In this document: positions 45,516 through 55,338 of the stretch, one piece after another | How positions within the stretch are numbered: position 1 is the stretch's first letter | How the letters are laid out: each line of letters begins with the position of its first letter | Origin: Streptomyces kebangsaanensis | Lineage (GTDB): Bacteria > Actinomycetota > Actinomycetes > Streptomycetales > Streptomycetaceae | Assembly (NCBI RefSeq): GCF_001906585.1 | Contig: NZ_JUJA01000163.1 | Span: 179,183 to 243,182 of the forward strand | Length of the DNA stretch: 64,000 nucleotides | Direction: 5' to 3' | Notes under the pieces: model-generated | What the model was told of the DNA's origin: nothing | The model's database searches: none | The model's input: the letters and a program-made list of their open reading frames with translations, nothing else | Program-made: the position numbers and the translations under genes

Positions 45516-48500
45516 ATGCGTGCTCAAGGTCCACTGTCATGGCTGAGGCAGAGACGCCTGGCCATGACGGAGTCACAACGACGGCGCCGTCGGCATGTCC
45601 GCGTGGCGACCGTCCTTTTGTTGTCCTCGACGCTGACGGTGACGAGCCTCGGCCCGGAGGCGTTGGCGGTGCCCGGCCCCGGCATGAGCCGCGAGCGGGC
45701 GATCGCGAAGGTCGACCTGCCCGATCTGCCGGAGAACACCTCGGTCGAAGGGGACGAGGAGGGCGTAAAGAGTCTGACGACCGCGGACGAAGTCGCCGTC
45801 ACCCCGTACGAACCGACCGCCGTCACTCCCTGGACGGAGAACAGCGGCACCGCCACCCTGGGCCCGGACACCGAGCCCGGCACCATGGTCGCCGTCACCA
45901 ACGGCCTGCCCATCGCGCTCGGCGTGCCCGAGGGCACCGATCCGGCCGCGCTCGCGGGCAAGTGGGAGGTCGACCTGGCCGGGCCGACCGTGTCCCAGGA
46001 CGCCGGCGTCTCCGGCCTGATCATGCAGGTCACCCCGCCGGCCACCGCCGAACCGGAGGCGCAGGTCGCGCTCACCGTCGACACCACCGGCTTCGCCGAC
46101 CTCTACGGCCCCCAGGCCGCCGACCGCTTCGGCCTGGTGCTGCTGCCCGAATGTGTTCTGAGCTCCCCCGGCAAGGGCGACTGCGCCCCCGAGGACGGCG
46201 TGCAGACCATGTCGGGCAAGGCGGATGCCGACAGCGCCGAGCGGCTGAGCAGCACGGTCGAGGTGGTGCCGGCGAAGGAGGCGCCCACCGGGTCCACCGC
46301 CGCGAAGGACGCGCCCACCCGCAAGATCCTGTCCGGCTCGGTGCCGGTCGCCAACCTGCTCGGGGGCGAGACGGCCTCGAAGGCGACCGGCGCCTCCGTG
46401 CGTACCGCCGCCCTGCAGGCGGTGAGCTCCTCCGGCCCGCAGGTCGTCGGCGCCATGGACACCGGCGCGTCCGCCGCCGGTGACTTCACCGCGACCCCGC
46501 TGCTGTCCTCGGGTTCCTGGTCGGCCGGTGCCTCCTCGGGCGCCTTCACCTACGGCTACCAGGTGCAGGTGCCGGAGACCGCCGGCGGCCTGATGCCGAA
46601 GGTGGCGCTGAGCTACTCCTCGCAGACGGTCGACGGGCGCACCTCCGCCACCAACAACCAGGCCTCGTGGATCGGTGACGGCTGGGACTACAACCCCGGC
46701 TCCATCACCCGCACGTACGCCAACTGCCGTGAGGACTCGAAGAAGTCCGGGTCCAACAACGCCACGCACCGCACGGCCGACCTGTGCTGGGGCTCGAACA
46801 ACGCGACCCTGTCGCTCGGTGGCATGACCACCGAGCTGGTGTGGGACAAGGCACAGGGCAAGTGGTTCACCGCCAACGGTGACGGCTCCAAGATCGAGCA
46901 GATCAAGGACAACACCAGCGGCAACGGCGCCAGGAACGGCGAGTACTGGGTCGTCACCACCCGTGACGGCACCCGCTACCACTTCGGTCTGCACAAGCTG
47001 CCGGGATGGAGCTCCGGCCAGCCGGTCACCGACTCCGTCCTGACCGTGCCGGTGTACGGGAACCACTCGGGCGAGGACTGCTACAAGTCCGGCGACTGGG
47101 CCGGCTCGTGGTGCACGCAGGCCTGGCGCTGGGGGCTCGACTACGTCGAGGACGTCCACGGCAACGCCATGTCCCTGTGGTGGAAGCGCGACAAGAACTA
47201 CTACGCGCGCAACTTCAACTTCAAGGCACCGGTCTCCTACGACCGCGACGGCTACCTGTCCCGCATCGACTACGGGCAGCGCAGGAACACCCTCTTCACC
47301 GAGGAGGCCCCGGCCCGCGTCGGTTTCCAGATCGAGGAACGCTGCCTGGACGAAGGCACGTTGAAGTGCACGGACGCGAACTTCGCCGACAAGGACCCGG
47401 GCAAGTACCGCATCTGGTACGACACCCCGGCCGACCTGCGGTGCGAGTCCGGCAAGATGTGCTGGAACGCCGGCCCGTCGTTCTGGTCCCGCAAGCGTCT
47501 GGCCTCGATCACCACCTCGGCGCAGCGGCGCACCGACACCAGCGCGCGTCAGGTGGTGGACAAGTACACGCTCACGCAGAGCTTCCCGGTCCTGAAGACC
47601 GGTCCGAACACGGCCCTGTGGCTGGAGTCGATCCAGCGCACCGGCTACGCCCGCCGCGGCAGCACGGACGAGAGCATCACCCTCAACCCGGTGCGCTTCG
47701 AGTCCAACGCCGAAGACATGCCCAACCGGGTCATGCGGCCCAAGGACCCGCGCCCCGGCTTCTCGCGGCTGCGCATCGGGCGTGTCATCAACGAGTACGG
47801 CGGCGAGACGGTCGTCACCTACAAACCGGCCGCCGGCGACTGCGCCACCGGCACCAACCTGCCCGGCAAGAAGGACACGGCGGCGCTGAAGTCCAACACC
47901 CGCCTGTGCTACCCGTCGTTCTGGCACCCCGACCCCGAGGTCGAGGACATCGACTGGTTCCACAAGTACGTGGTGGAAGAGATAGAAGAACTTCCCAACG
48001 TAGACGGCCCGTTGGCCACCAAGACGGCGTACTCGTACAAGAACGCCGGGTGGAAGCTGGCCGAGGCTGAGTTCACCAAGAAGTCCACGCGCACCTACTC
48101 GCAGTTCGCCGGGTTCGAGCAGACCACGGTGATCACGGGTGAGGACGACCCGGCCATCGGCAGCAAGAAGTCCAAGGCCGTCACGCGCTACTTCCGCGGC
48201 ATGGGCGACAACGTCCCGGTGAAGGACATCACCGGCGCCGAGATCGCCAAGGACCACGAGGCGTTCGCCGGCCGTATCGCCGAGGAGCTCAGCTACGCCG
48301 ACGCGGAGGACGCGGACACGAAGTGGCTGTCCCGCAGCGTCACCGTCCCGGCCGTCACCGAGCTGGCCAAGCGCGACCGCGACGACGGTCTGAGCCCGCT
48401 GTACGCCTGGCGTGTCACGGAGCCGGTGGAGATCGCGTACACCAAGTCCTCCGGCACCGGTGAAGACGCCCGGCGCGAGCGGGTCGTACGGAGCGAGACG

Positions 48501-51500
48501 ACCTACGAGCCGACGTACGGTCTGCCCACCCTGGTCGACTCCTTCGGCGACACCGGAAAGACCGGGGACGAGTCCTGCACCAAGCTGGAGTACGTCCACC
48601 ACACCGGCAAGAACCTCATCGGCCTGACCAAGCAGGTGCTGGTCGCGCCGACCTCGTGCGCGAAAGCGAACTTCGCCGACCTGAGCACCTTGAGCGGCGC
48701 CGCCCGCACCGCGTACGACGGCGGCTCCTACGGCGCCGCGCTCGCCGACAGCACGCGCGGCCTGGCCACCGAGTCGTGGTCGCTGAAGGGTGACGGCACC
48801 GGCTTCCAGACCAACGGCACCACCGGTTTCGACGCGATCGGCCGTGTGGTCAGGATGACCGACCCGGACGGCAAGCCCTCCACGATCACCTACACCCCGT
48901 CCTCCGGGCAGGTCTTCGAGGTCACCGAGACGAACTCCCTCGGCCACTCACAGAAGCAGGAACTGGAGCCGGGCCGTTCGACCACCCTCAAGACGACCGA
49001 CGCCAACGGCCATGTGAGCGAGGCGAAGTACGACCCGCTGGGCCGCCTCGCCGAGGCCTGGGCCCCGGGCCGCACCCCGTCGTCCTCGTCCGTGCCGGAC
49101 TTCAAGGCCGTCTACACGCTTCCGACGAACGACCCGAAGAAGCCGGACGACCGCAAGCCGCCGTTCGTCACCACCTACGCGCGCGGGCACAAGGACCGCC
49201 TGGAGACCTCCGTCACCATCTACGACGGCCTCGGCCGCGAGCGGCAGACGCAGGACGAGGCCGACGGCGGCGGCCACCTGATCACCGACACGCTGTACAA
49301 CAGCTCCGGTGAGGTCTGGCAGACGAACAACGCCTACCTGACCAACGAGGCCACGCCGGGTGAGCTGTTCACCCCGGTCGCCGACACGGCCGTCCCCAAC
49401 ATCACCCGCTACTCCTACGACGGTCTCGGCCGAGTGGTCGAGGAGATGCCCGTCCTCAAGGTCCTGGACGAGAAGACCAAGGAGGCCAGGTCCGAGCCGG
49501 TCCCGGCGCGGGCCACCCGCTACGAGTACGGCGAGGACTGGTCCAAGGTCGTCAACCCGGCCGGAGCCTCCTCCTACCGGGTCTTCACCGACGCGCTCGG
49601 CCGCACCTCCCGGGTGGACACCTTCAACCCGGCGGCTCCCGACGGGTTCACGTCGATGGAGTACAAGTACGACGCGCACGGCCAGCTCGCGAAGGCGACC
49701 AACTCCGCCGACACCGCGCACCCGTGGACCTGGACGTACGACCACCGCGGCCGGCTGGAGAGCGCCACCGACCCCGACTCGGGCACCACGAGGACCACCT
49801 ACGACCACTTCGACCGCCCGCTGACCACCACCAACGCCCGTGGTATCACCGTCTGGAACGGCTACGACGTCCTGTCGCGGCCGACCGAGCAGCGTCTGAA
49901 GGACGCGAACGGCACGCTGCTGGCGCAGTACACCTACGACACCGTCACCGGCGGCAAGGGCATGCCCGCCACCGCCACCCGCTACACCGACGGCCTGGCG
50001 TACACCCAGAAGGTCAACGGCTACACCAAGGACTACCAGCCGACCTCGACCACGCTGAACCTGCCGTCGACGCTGGCCGCCACGTGGGGTCTGCAGACCT
50101 CGTACACGTACGGCTACACCTACAACGACACGGGCATGCTGGAGGATGCCTCGCTGCCGGCGGTCGGCAAGCTCGCCGCCGAGAAGCTCGTCGTCCGCTA
50201 CAACAAGGACGGCCTGCCCCTCTCCGTCTCCGGCAAGGACTGGTACGGCGCCGAGACGGTCTACTCTTCCTACGGCCAGGTGCTGCGCTCGACCCTGGGC
50301 GCGCAGCCGTACCGGGTGTGGACGCAGAACTCGTTCGACGAGTCCGGCGGTGAGCTGCAGGAGCAGCACGTCTACCGCGAGCAGACCGGGGACAAGACCC
50401 TGGTCGGCGGGGTCCTCGTCTCCCAGCGGTCGTACGCCTACGACCCGGCGGGCAACGTCACCTCGATCCGGGAGCACTCGGACGGGATCGCGGAGCGGCA
50501 GTGCTTCAGCTACGACCCGCTGGGTCAGCTGAAGTCGGCCTGGACGTCCAAGGACCAGACCAAGTGCGGCGGTCCGAAGAACGGCGACGGCACGCTGAAC
50601 GTGTCGGCCGGCAAGGACAACTCCGGCTACTGGCAGGAGTACGAGTACGACCTGGTCGGCAACCGCAAGAAGCTGACCGAGAAGGACCTCACCGGCGCCA
50701 CCGCCAAGGACGCCACGACCACCTACTCCTACGGCAAGGCCGACGGCACCCAGCCGCACACGCTGACGAAGGTGTCGAAGACCTACACCACCCTGCAGGG
50801 TGCGCAGGTCAAGGCCGAGGCGGAGCGGCTGTACGAGCTGACGGGCGAGACCAAGTCGGTCACGTCCGTCCAGAACGGTGACAAGCAGGAGCTGACCTGG
50901 ACGTACGACGGCCAGGTCGACCGGATCAGCGGTCAGGGCGCGGGCGGCAGGACCCCGTACGTGGGGCTTGCGGACAAGTGCCTGGACCTGGCCTCCGGCC
51001 TGGCGAAGGCCGGGCAGCCGATCCAGTTGTACTCGTGCAACTCGACGGTGGCGCAGAGCTGGCGCTTCACTCCCACTCCGGGGACGACGCAGTCGGACCG
51101 CGACCGGGGCACGCTGGACGTCCATGAGGACTGGTGCGTGCAGCCGGCCGCCAACACGGCCGGGTCGGCGGTGCAGGTGCAGAAGTGTGACGGCTCGGCC
51201 GGCCAGGAGCTGAAGCGGAACACCTCCGGTCAGCTGACCCACATCGCCTCGGGCCTGTGCCTGGCCGTGAAGGACGCCAACTCGGCGAACTCGACCCCGA
51301 TCGTGCTGGCCACCTGTGACAGCACGAAGTCCGCGCAGGTGTGGGCGCCGCAGAACGACACCCGTCACATCTACGGCCCCGACGGCTCCCGCCTGCTGAC
51401 GATCAAGGGCAAGCAGGCCACCCTGCACCTGGGCGAGGCCGAGGTCACCGTCCAGCAGGGCGGTGTCCTGGTCCACACCCAGCGCACCTACGCCGCCCCG

Positions 51501-53432
51501 GGCGGCGCGGTCATGCGCTACGCGAACGGCACGGGCGGCGAGGTCCTGGTCGCCCTCACCGGCGACCACCAGGGCAGCACCTATGCCGAGGTCGCCATGA
51601 CCGACGGCATGCCGGTCCGGATCCGCAAGCAGGACCCGTTCGGCAACCAGCGCGGGGCGGGCACGATCGGCGTCAAGATGCAGGCCCACACCGGGTTCCT
51701 GGGCGCCACCCGCGACGACGCCTCCGGCTACCAGCCGCTCGGCGCCCGCCTGTACGACCCGGTCGTCGGCCGCTTCCTGTCCGCCGACCCGGTCCTGGAC
51801 CTCAACGACCTGTTGCAGTCCAACGGCTACGCCTACGCGCACAACAACCCGGTGACGATGTCCGACCCGACGGGTCTGGCCATCACCCTGACCGCCTCCG
51901 AGCGGGCCGCGGCACTGGCGGGCGCGGGACTGTCGGCGGCCCAGGTCGCCCAGGCGCAGTCCACCATGGGCAAGTCGCTGTCCTCGGTGATCCTGGCCGT
52001 GGCGTGGGAGACGCTGAAGGACTTCATCGGCATCAACGACGCCTTGGCCTGCTTCGGCGGCGACATGTGGTCCTGCGGCAGCCTGATCATCGGGGCGATC
52101 CCGTGGACCAAGCTGGGCAAGATCCCCTCCGTCCTGAAGGCCGTCAACCGCACCATCAGCGCCATCCAGGCCTTCCGCACAGCGAAGAAGGCGGCCGAGC
52201 TGGTCCTGAAGACCGCGAAGGCGGCCGAGGCCACGGCGCTGAAGGCGAAGAAGGCGGCCATCGAGAAGGCCAAGAAGGAAGCCGCCCAACGAGCGAAGAA
52301 GAAGGCCGCCGAGCAAGCGAAGAGAACCACCGACAAGGCAGTCAGCCAAACCAAGAAAACGGGCAACCCGGTCCAGAAACAGGCCCAGTCGAAGGCGGCC
52401 CCGAAGTCGTCGTCCGCGTCCGGCTCCGGCGGTGGAGGCGGCGGCAAGAGCGGCGGCTCCAAGCCCGGCGGCAGCTCCGGCAGCTCCGCCCGCAGCAGCG
52501 GCGGAACCAGCGGCAGCGGCGGGTCCGGGAAGGCCGACGGCGGCGGGAGCGGCGCCTCCTGCCCGATCAACAACAGCTTCACCCCGGGCACCAGGGTCCT
52601 GATGGCCGACGGCTCCACCAAGCCGATCGAGGAGGTCAAGGCCGGAGACAAGGTCATCGCCACTGACCCGAAGACCGGCGAGCGGCGCATCGAAACGGTC
52701 ACCGCCGAAATCAAGGGCCAGGGCCTCAAGCACCTGGTCAAGGTCACCATCGACACCGACGGCAAGAAGGGCACCAAGACCGCCCAGGTCACCGCGACCG
52801 ACGGTCACCCCTTCTGGGTCCCCGAACTCGGCGAATGGATCGACGCCGCAGACCTCAAGTCCGGCCAGTGGCTCCAGACCAGTGCCGGCACCTACGTCCA
52901 GATCACCGCGATCCAGCGCTGGACGAGCCCCGGATCCACCGTCCACAACCTCACCGTCAGCGATCTCCACACGTACTACGTGCTGGCCGGGGCGGCGCCG
53001 GTCCTCGTTCACAACTGCGGAACCGGCGGCGGAGCCGATGTCGACTACCTCACTGACATTGTCGACGACATGACCCAGCTAGCCGGCGGCGGCGCCGGTT
53101 ATCGCACCATGGGTGCGCTGCACGCCGACACCCCGGGCGGTGGCCTGGACATCGTCGCGGTAGGCGCTCGTGCAGACCTGACGCAGAGACAGTGGACGGC
53201 CCTTCCCTCGCTCGGGTCGGGTACCCTCGCCATCCGCGTCCCGCAGCCGGCCAGAACTGTGGCCAAGGAGGACCTGTGGCATGCCGAGGTGAAGATGTGG
53301 ACCGAGGCGGCGGGTATTCTCCAGATTCAGCCGCGTCTGCTCGTGGTCAGCAGGCCGATCTGCCCCGCGTGTCGGACCTTCCTAACTGGTCGAGGCGCGA
53401 CCATTACGTCGAATACAACGGCTGAGTGGTAG
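45516..53432 (+). CDS. RHS-repeat polymorphic toxin with ricin lectin, Hint and deaminase-like tip
   Basis: 2638 residues from ATG 45516; it is followed by a basic twin stretch and hydrophobic signal (ATVLLLSSTLTVTSL). Order: SpvB/TcdB-like beta region (FTYGYQVQVPETAGG), long YD/RHS repeats (TRYSYDGLGRVVEEM, YEYDLVGNRKKL), a ricin-type beta-trefoil inserted at about 1808-1944 (KCLDLASG, QSWRF), and the RHS core end GARLYDPVVGRFLSADPV near 2075. Then come a Lys/Ala coiled region, a Gly/Ser linker, and a Hint domain 2349-2501 (starts Cys, TDGHPFWV, ends VHNC). The tip, residues 2502-2638, has H2589-A-E2591 and C2616-PA-C2619, the zinc motif of cytidine-deaminase-fold toxins. It is presumably exported and self-cleaved to deliver the tip. 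Confidence 0.92.
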   Translation: MRAQGPLSWLRQRRLAMTESQRRRRRHVRVATVLLLSSTLTVTSLGPEALAVPGPGMSRERAIAKVDLPDLPENTSVEGDEEGVKSLTTADEVAVTPYEPTAVTPWTENSGTATLGPDTEPGTMVAVTNGLPIALGVPEGTDPAALAGKWEVDLAGPTVSQDAGVSGLIMQVTPPATAEPEAQVALTVDTTGFADLYGPQAADRFGLVLLPECVLSSPGKGDCAPEDGVQTMSGKADADSAERLSSTVEVVPAKEAPTGSTAAKDAPTRKILSGSVPVANLLGGETASKATGASVRTAALQAVSSSGPQVVGAMDTGASAAGDFTATPLLSSGSWSAGASSGAFTYGYQVQVPETAGGLMPKVALSYSSQTVDGRTSATNNQASWIGDGWDYNPGSITRTYANCREDSKKSGSNNATHRTADLCWGSNNATLSLGGMTTELVWDKAQGKWFTANGDGSKIEQIKDNTSGNGARNGEYWVVTTRDGTRYHFGLHKLPGWSSGQPVTDSVLTVPVYGNHSGEDCYKSGDWAGSWCTQAWRWGLDYVEDVHGNAMSLWWKRDKNYYARNFNFKAPVSYDRDGYLSRIDYGQRRNTLFTEEAPARVGFQIEERCLDEGTLKCTDANFADKDPGKYRIWYDTPADLRCESGKMCWNAGPSFWSRKRLASITTSAQRRTDTSARQVVDKYTLTQSFPVLKTGPNTALWLESIQRTGYARRGSTDESITLNPVRFESNAEDMPNRVMRPKDPRPGFSRLRIGRVINEYGGETVVTYKPAAGDCATGTNLPGKKDTAALKSNTRLCYPSFWHPDPEVEDIDWFHKYVVEEIEELPNVDGPLATKTAYSYKNAGWKLAEAEFTKKSTRTYSQFAGFEQTTVITGEDDPAIGSKKSKAVTRYFRGMGDNVPVKDITGAEIAKDHEAFAGRIAEELSYADAEDADTKWLSRSVTVPAVTELAKRDRDDGLSPLYAWRVTEPVEIAYTKSSGTGEDARRERVVRSETTYEPTYGLPTLVDSFGDTGKTGDESCTKLEYVHHTGKNLIGLTKQVLVAPTSCAKANFADLSTLSGAARTAYDGGSYGAALADSTRGLATESWSLKGDGTGFQTNGTTGFDAIGRVVRMTDPDGKPSTITYTPSSGQVFEVTETNSLGHSQKQELEPGRSTTLKTTDANGHVSEAKYDPLGRLAEAWAPGRTPSSSSVPDFKAVYTLPTNDPKKPDDRKPPFVTTYARGHKDRLETSVTIYDGLGRERQTQDEADGGGHLITDTLYNSSGEVWQTNNAYLTNEATPGELFTPVADTAVPNITRYSYDGLGRVVEEMPVLKVLDEKTKEARSEPVPARATRYEYGEDWSKVVNPAGASSYRVFTDALGRTSRVDTFNPAAPDGFTSMEYKYDAHGQLAKATNSADTAHPWTWTYDHRGRLESATDPDSGTTRTTYDHFDRPLTTTNARGITVWNGYDVLSRPTEQRLKDANGTLLAQYTYDTVTGGKGMPATATRYTDGLAYTQKVNGYTKDYQPTSTTLNLPSTLAATWGLQTSYTYGYTYNDTGMLEDASLPAVGKLAAEKLVVRYNKDGLPLSVSGKDWYGAETVYSSYGQVLRSTLGAQPYRVWTQNSFDESGGELQEQHVYREQTGDKTLVGGVLVSQRSYAYDPAGNVTSIREHSDGIAERQCFSYDPLGQLKSAWTSKDQTKCGGPKNGDGTLNVSAGKDNSGYWQEYEYDLVGNRKKLTEKDLTGATAKDATTTYSYGKADGTQPHTLTKVSKTYTTLQGAQVKAEAERLYELTGETKSVTSVQNGDKQELTWTYDGQVDRISGQGAGGRTPYVGLADKCLDLASGLAKAGQPIQLYSCNSTVAQSWRFTPTPGTTQSDRDRGTLDVHEDWCVQPAANTAGSAVQVQKCDGSAGQELKRNTSGQLTHIASGLCLAVKDANSANSTPIVLATCDSTKSAQVWAPQNDTRHIYGPDGSRLLTIKGKQATLHLGEAEVTVQQGGVLVHTQRTYAAPGGAVMRYANGTGGEVLVALTGDHQGSTYAEVAMTDGMPVRIRKQDPFGNQRGAGTIGVKMQAHTGFLGATRDDASGYQPLGARLYDPVVGRFLSADPVLDLNDLLQSNGYAYAHNNPVTMSDPTGLAITLTASERAAALAGAGLSAAQVAQAQSTMGKSLSSVILAVAWETLKDFIGINDALACFGGDMWSCGSLIIGAIPWTKLGKIPSVLKAVNRTISAIQAFRTAKKAAELVLKTAKAAEATALKAKKAAIEKAKKEAAQRAKKKAAEQAKRTTDKAVSQTKKTGNPVQKQAQSKAAPKSSSASGSGGGGGGKSGGSKPGGSSGSSARSSGGTSGSGGSGKADGGGSGASCPINNSFTPGTRVLMADGSTKPIEEVKAGDKVIATDPKTGERRIETVTAEIKGQGLKHLVKVTIDTDGKKGTKTAQVTATDGHPFWVPELGEWIDAADLKSGQWLQTSAGTYVQITAIQRWTSPGSTVHNLTVSDLHTYYVLAGAAPVLVHNCGTGGGADVDYLTDIVDDMTQLAGGGAGYRTMGALHADTPGGGLDIVAVGARADLTQRQWTALPSLGSGTLAIRVPQPARTVAKEDLWHAEVKMWTEAAGILQIQPRLLVVSRPICPACRTFLTGRGATITSNTTAEW

Positions 53433-53445
53433 CCGGCCGATAACA

Positions 53446-53483
53446 GCCGTGGGGGGAGCGGGCGCGTCCGCTCCCCCCACGGC
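53446..53483 (+). terminator. Hairpin between RHS toxin and candidate immunity gene
   Basis: A perfect 16-bp stem (53446-53461 with 53468-53483) with a 6-nt loop lies 14 bp after the toxin stop and 33 bp before the next start codon. It should end or attenuate the toxin transcript. Confidence 0.78.
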
Positions 53484-53516
53484 AGCCATAGCGATTGTCC
53501 AGGATGGAGCACACAC

Positions 53517-54080
53517 ATGCAGGACTTGACCCGCGGCGCCGCCCTGGCCTACAACGCGTCCATGGTCCTCCGGATCGGGAGCGCGGTTTTCGTCGTGTGT
53601 CCGGATGACCGTCTCCAGTCCCTGTACTACCGCGTCGACGGGGGGGTCAGGTCCGTGTGGCGCCATCTGCGCGGTTCCGAGATCCACCCCAGGCTCATCC
53701 AAGATGCAGAGGAGGCGAACCGTAAGTTGTGGGAGCAGGCTCCCGCACTCCCTCTGCCCGAGGAGTTCCTCGTCGGTTACCGAGACCTTGCTGCTGCCAC
53801 CCTCGCGCATTTGGATCGGGACGAGGCCGTGCCCCGCGACGAGATGTCCGCGCGTGCCATCGAAACGGTCGGCTTCCTGGAGGCCGGGCTGGACAGTGCT
53901 GCGGGTGCCGTGGACTTCGAACGGTCGTGCCAGGCAGCCACTGAGTTGCTACTCGAGGGCTGGGCTGAGGACCCGCTGTCCACGATGAGGCGCGTACGCC
54001 GCGAAAGTGACGTGTGGGCCCTGGTATACCAGCGGTTTGTAAGGCCGGAGCTGGGTCTCGGTCACGGCCTCTCGGACTGA
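53517..54080 (+). CDS. Candidate immunity protein for the RHS deaminase toxin
   Basis: 187 residues, ATG 53517 with GGATGGAG nine bases upstream. No family is recognised. It is a soluble, acidic, largely helical protein without a signal peptide (PLPEEFLVGYRDLAAATLAHLDRDEAV; FERSCQAATELLLEGWAEDPL). The position directly after the toxin tip, same strand, and small cytosolic character are what is expected of a cognate immunity gene. That assignment is inference from locus architecture. Confidence 0.7.
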   Translation: MQDLTRGAALAYNASMVLRIGSAVFVVCPDDRLQSLYYRVDGGVRSVWRHLRGSEIHPRLIQDAEEANRKLWEQAPALPLPEEFLVGYRDLAAATLAHLDRDEAVPRDEMSARAIETVGFLEAGLDSAAGAVDFERSCQAATELLLEGWAEDPLSTMRRVRRESDVWALVYQRFVRPELGLGHGLSD

Positions 54081-54189
54081 CCGCTCCTAAGGAGGGCAGC
54101 GCTCCACCTGCGGGAGCGTCAGTCCCACCAGAACGACCGCACTTGCGCGCCAAACAGTTGCTCGGCGTACGCACGCAGGGTGTCTGGGC
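54081..54189. other. Short unassigned stretch after the immunity gene
   Basis: About 110 bp without a supported gene or hairpin. It is probably debris associated with the rhs fragment that follows. Confidence 0.4.
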
Positions 54190-54300
54190 CGTTCTGGGCC
54201 GCCAAGGACCAGAACGGGTGCGGCGGCCCGAAGAACGGCGACAGCACGCTGAACGTGGCGGCCGGCAAGAACAACTCCAGCCACTGGCAGGAGTACGCGT
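54190..54300 (+). pseudogene. Orphan fragment of a second rhs gene
   Basis: This stretch is clearly similar at DNA level to part of the upstream RHS gene (about 50541-50650). Shared runs include GCCAAGGACCAGA-like, TGCGGCGG.CCGAAGAACGG and CACTGGCAGGAGTACG. It ends at a TGA at 54301. Divergence of about 15-20 percent, with no extension on either side, shows a decayed copy rather than a new duplication. Such orphan scraps are the usual by-product of RHS tip replacement by recombination. Confidence 0.8.
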
Positions 54301-54363
54301 GAACCGCCCCGGCTCGAATGGAGACTCGATTTCATGAAAAGACCGAGTCATGGCATGACCCTC

Positions 54364-54452
54364 CCGTTACCCGCTTGAGCTGCGCCGACGTGCGGTGCGC
54401 ATGGTCGCCGAGGTGCGCGACGACCACCCGAACGAGACGGCCGCCCTGCAGA
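54364..54452 (+). pseudogene. 5' fragment of an IS3-family OrfA transposase gene
   Basis: The frame from 54364 encodes RYPLELRRRAVRMVAEV followed by RDDHPNETAALQRV, the standard N-terminus of IS3-type OrfA in actinobacteria (helix-turn-helix). It is cut at 54452, exactly where the IS256-type left inverted repeat starts, and has a stop just upstream, so it cannot be expressed as a working protein. Confidence 0.75.
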
Positions 54453-55338
54453 GGGTCTGTACGGTCAACGGTGGATCTTCAAGCAGGAAGTGACACCTGA
54501 TGACAGACGTGACCGTGTCGGCTGAGGCCGTGGAGGACGTGCAGCCGGCGGGGCTTGGGCCTGACGCGCTGGACGACCAACTCATCAGCCAGCTGGTGGA
54601 CCGGGCCAAGGCGGGCGGGATCAAGCTGACCGGCGAGGGCGGACTGCTGCAGCAGCTCACGAAGAAGATCCTCGAGTCCGCCCTCGAGGGCGGGATCACC
54701 GATCACCTCGGGCACGAGAAGCACGAGAAGGCGGCCGGCGGCAACACCCGCAACGGCACCCGCTCCAAGACCGTGCTCACCGATGTCGGCCCGGTCGAGA
54801 TCGACGTCCCGCGCGATCGGGCGGGCTCGTTCGAACCGCAGATCGTCAAGAAACGGCAGCGCCGGCTGACCGGGGTGGACGAGATGGTGCTGTCGCTGTC
54901 CGCGCGCGGCCTGACCCACGGCGAGATCTCCGCACATCTGAAGGAGGTCTACGGCGCCGAGGTGTCGAAAACGACGATCTCCACGATCACCGACAAGGTG
55001 ATCGACGGCATGCACGAATGGCAGAGCCGCCCGCTGGACTCGGTCTATCCGGTCCTGTTCATCGACTGTGTGCACGTGAAGCTGCGGGACGGCCAGGTCG
55101 CCAACCGGCCGATCTACGTCGTCCTCGCGGTCACCGTCGAGGGCACCCGCGAGATCCTCGGCCTGTGGGCCGGCGACGGCGGCGAGGGCGCCAAGTACTG
55201 GCTCCAGGTCCTCACCGAGATCAAGAACAGGGGCACGGAAGACGTCTGCATGGTCGTCTGCGACGGCCTCAAGGGCCTGCCCGACGCCATCGAGGCGGTC
55301 TGGCCGCAGGCGATCACCCAGACGTGCGTGGTTCACCT

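Noticed and set aside
45573-53012. Very long reverse-strand frames opposite the RHS gene
   Set aside because: They mirror the codon bias of the RHS gene (Val/Gly/Arg/Asp-rich) and contain no recognisable domain.
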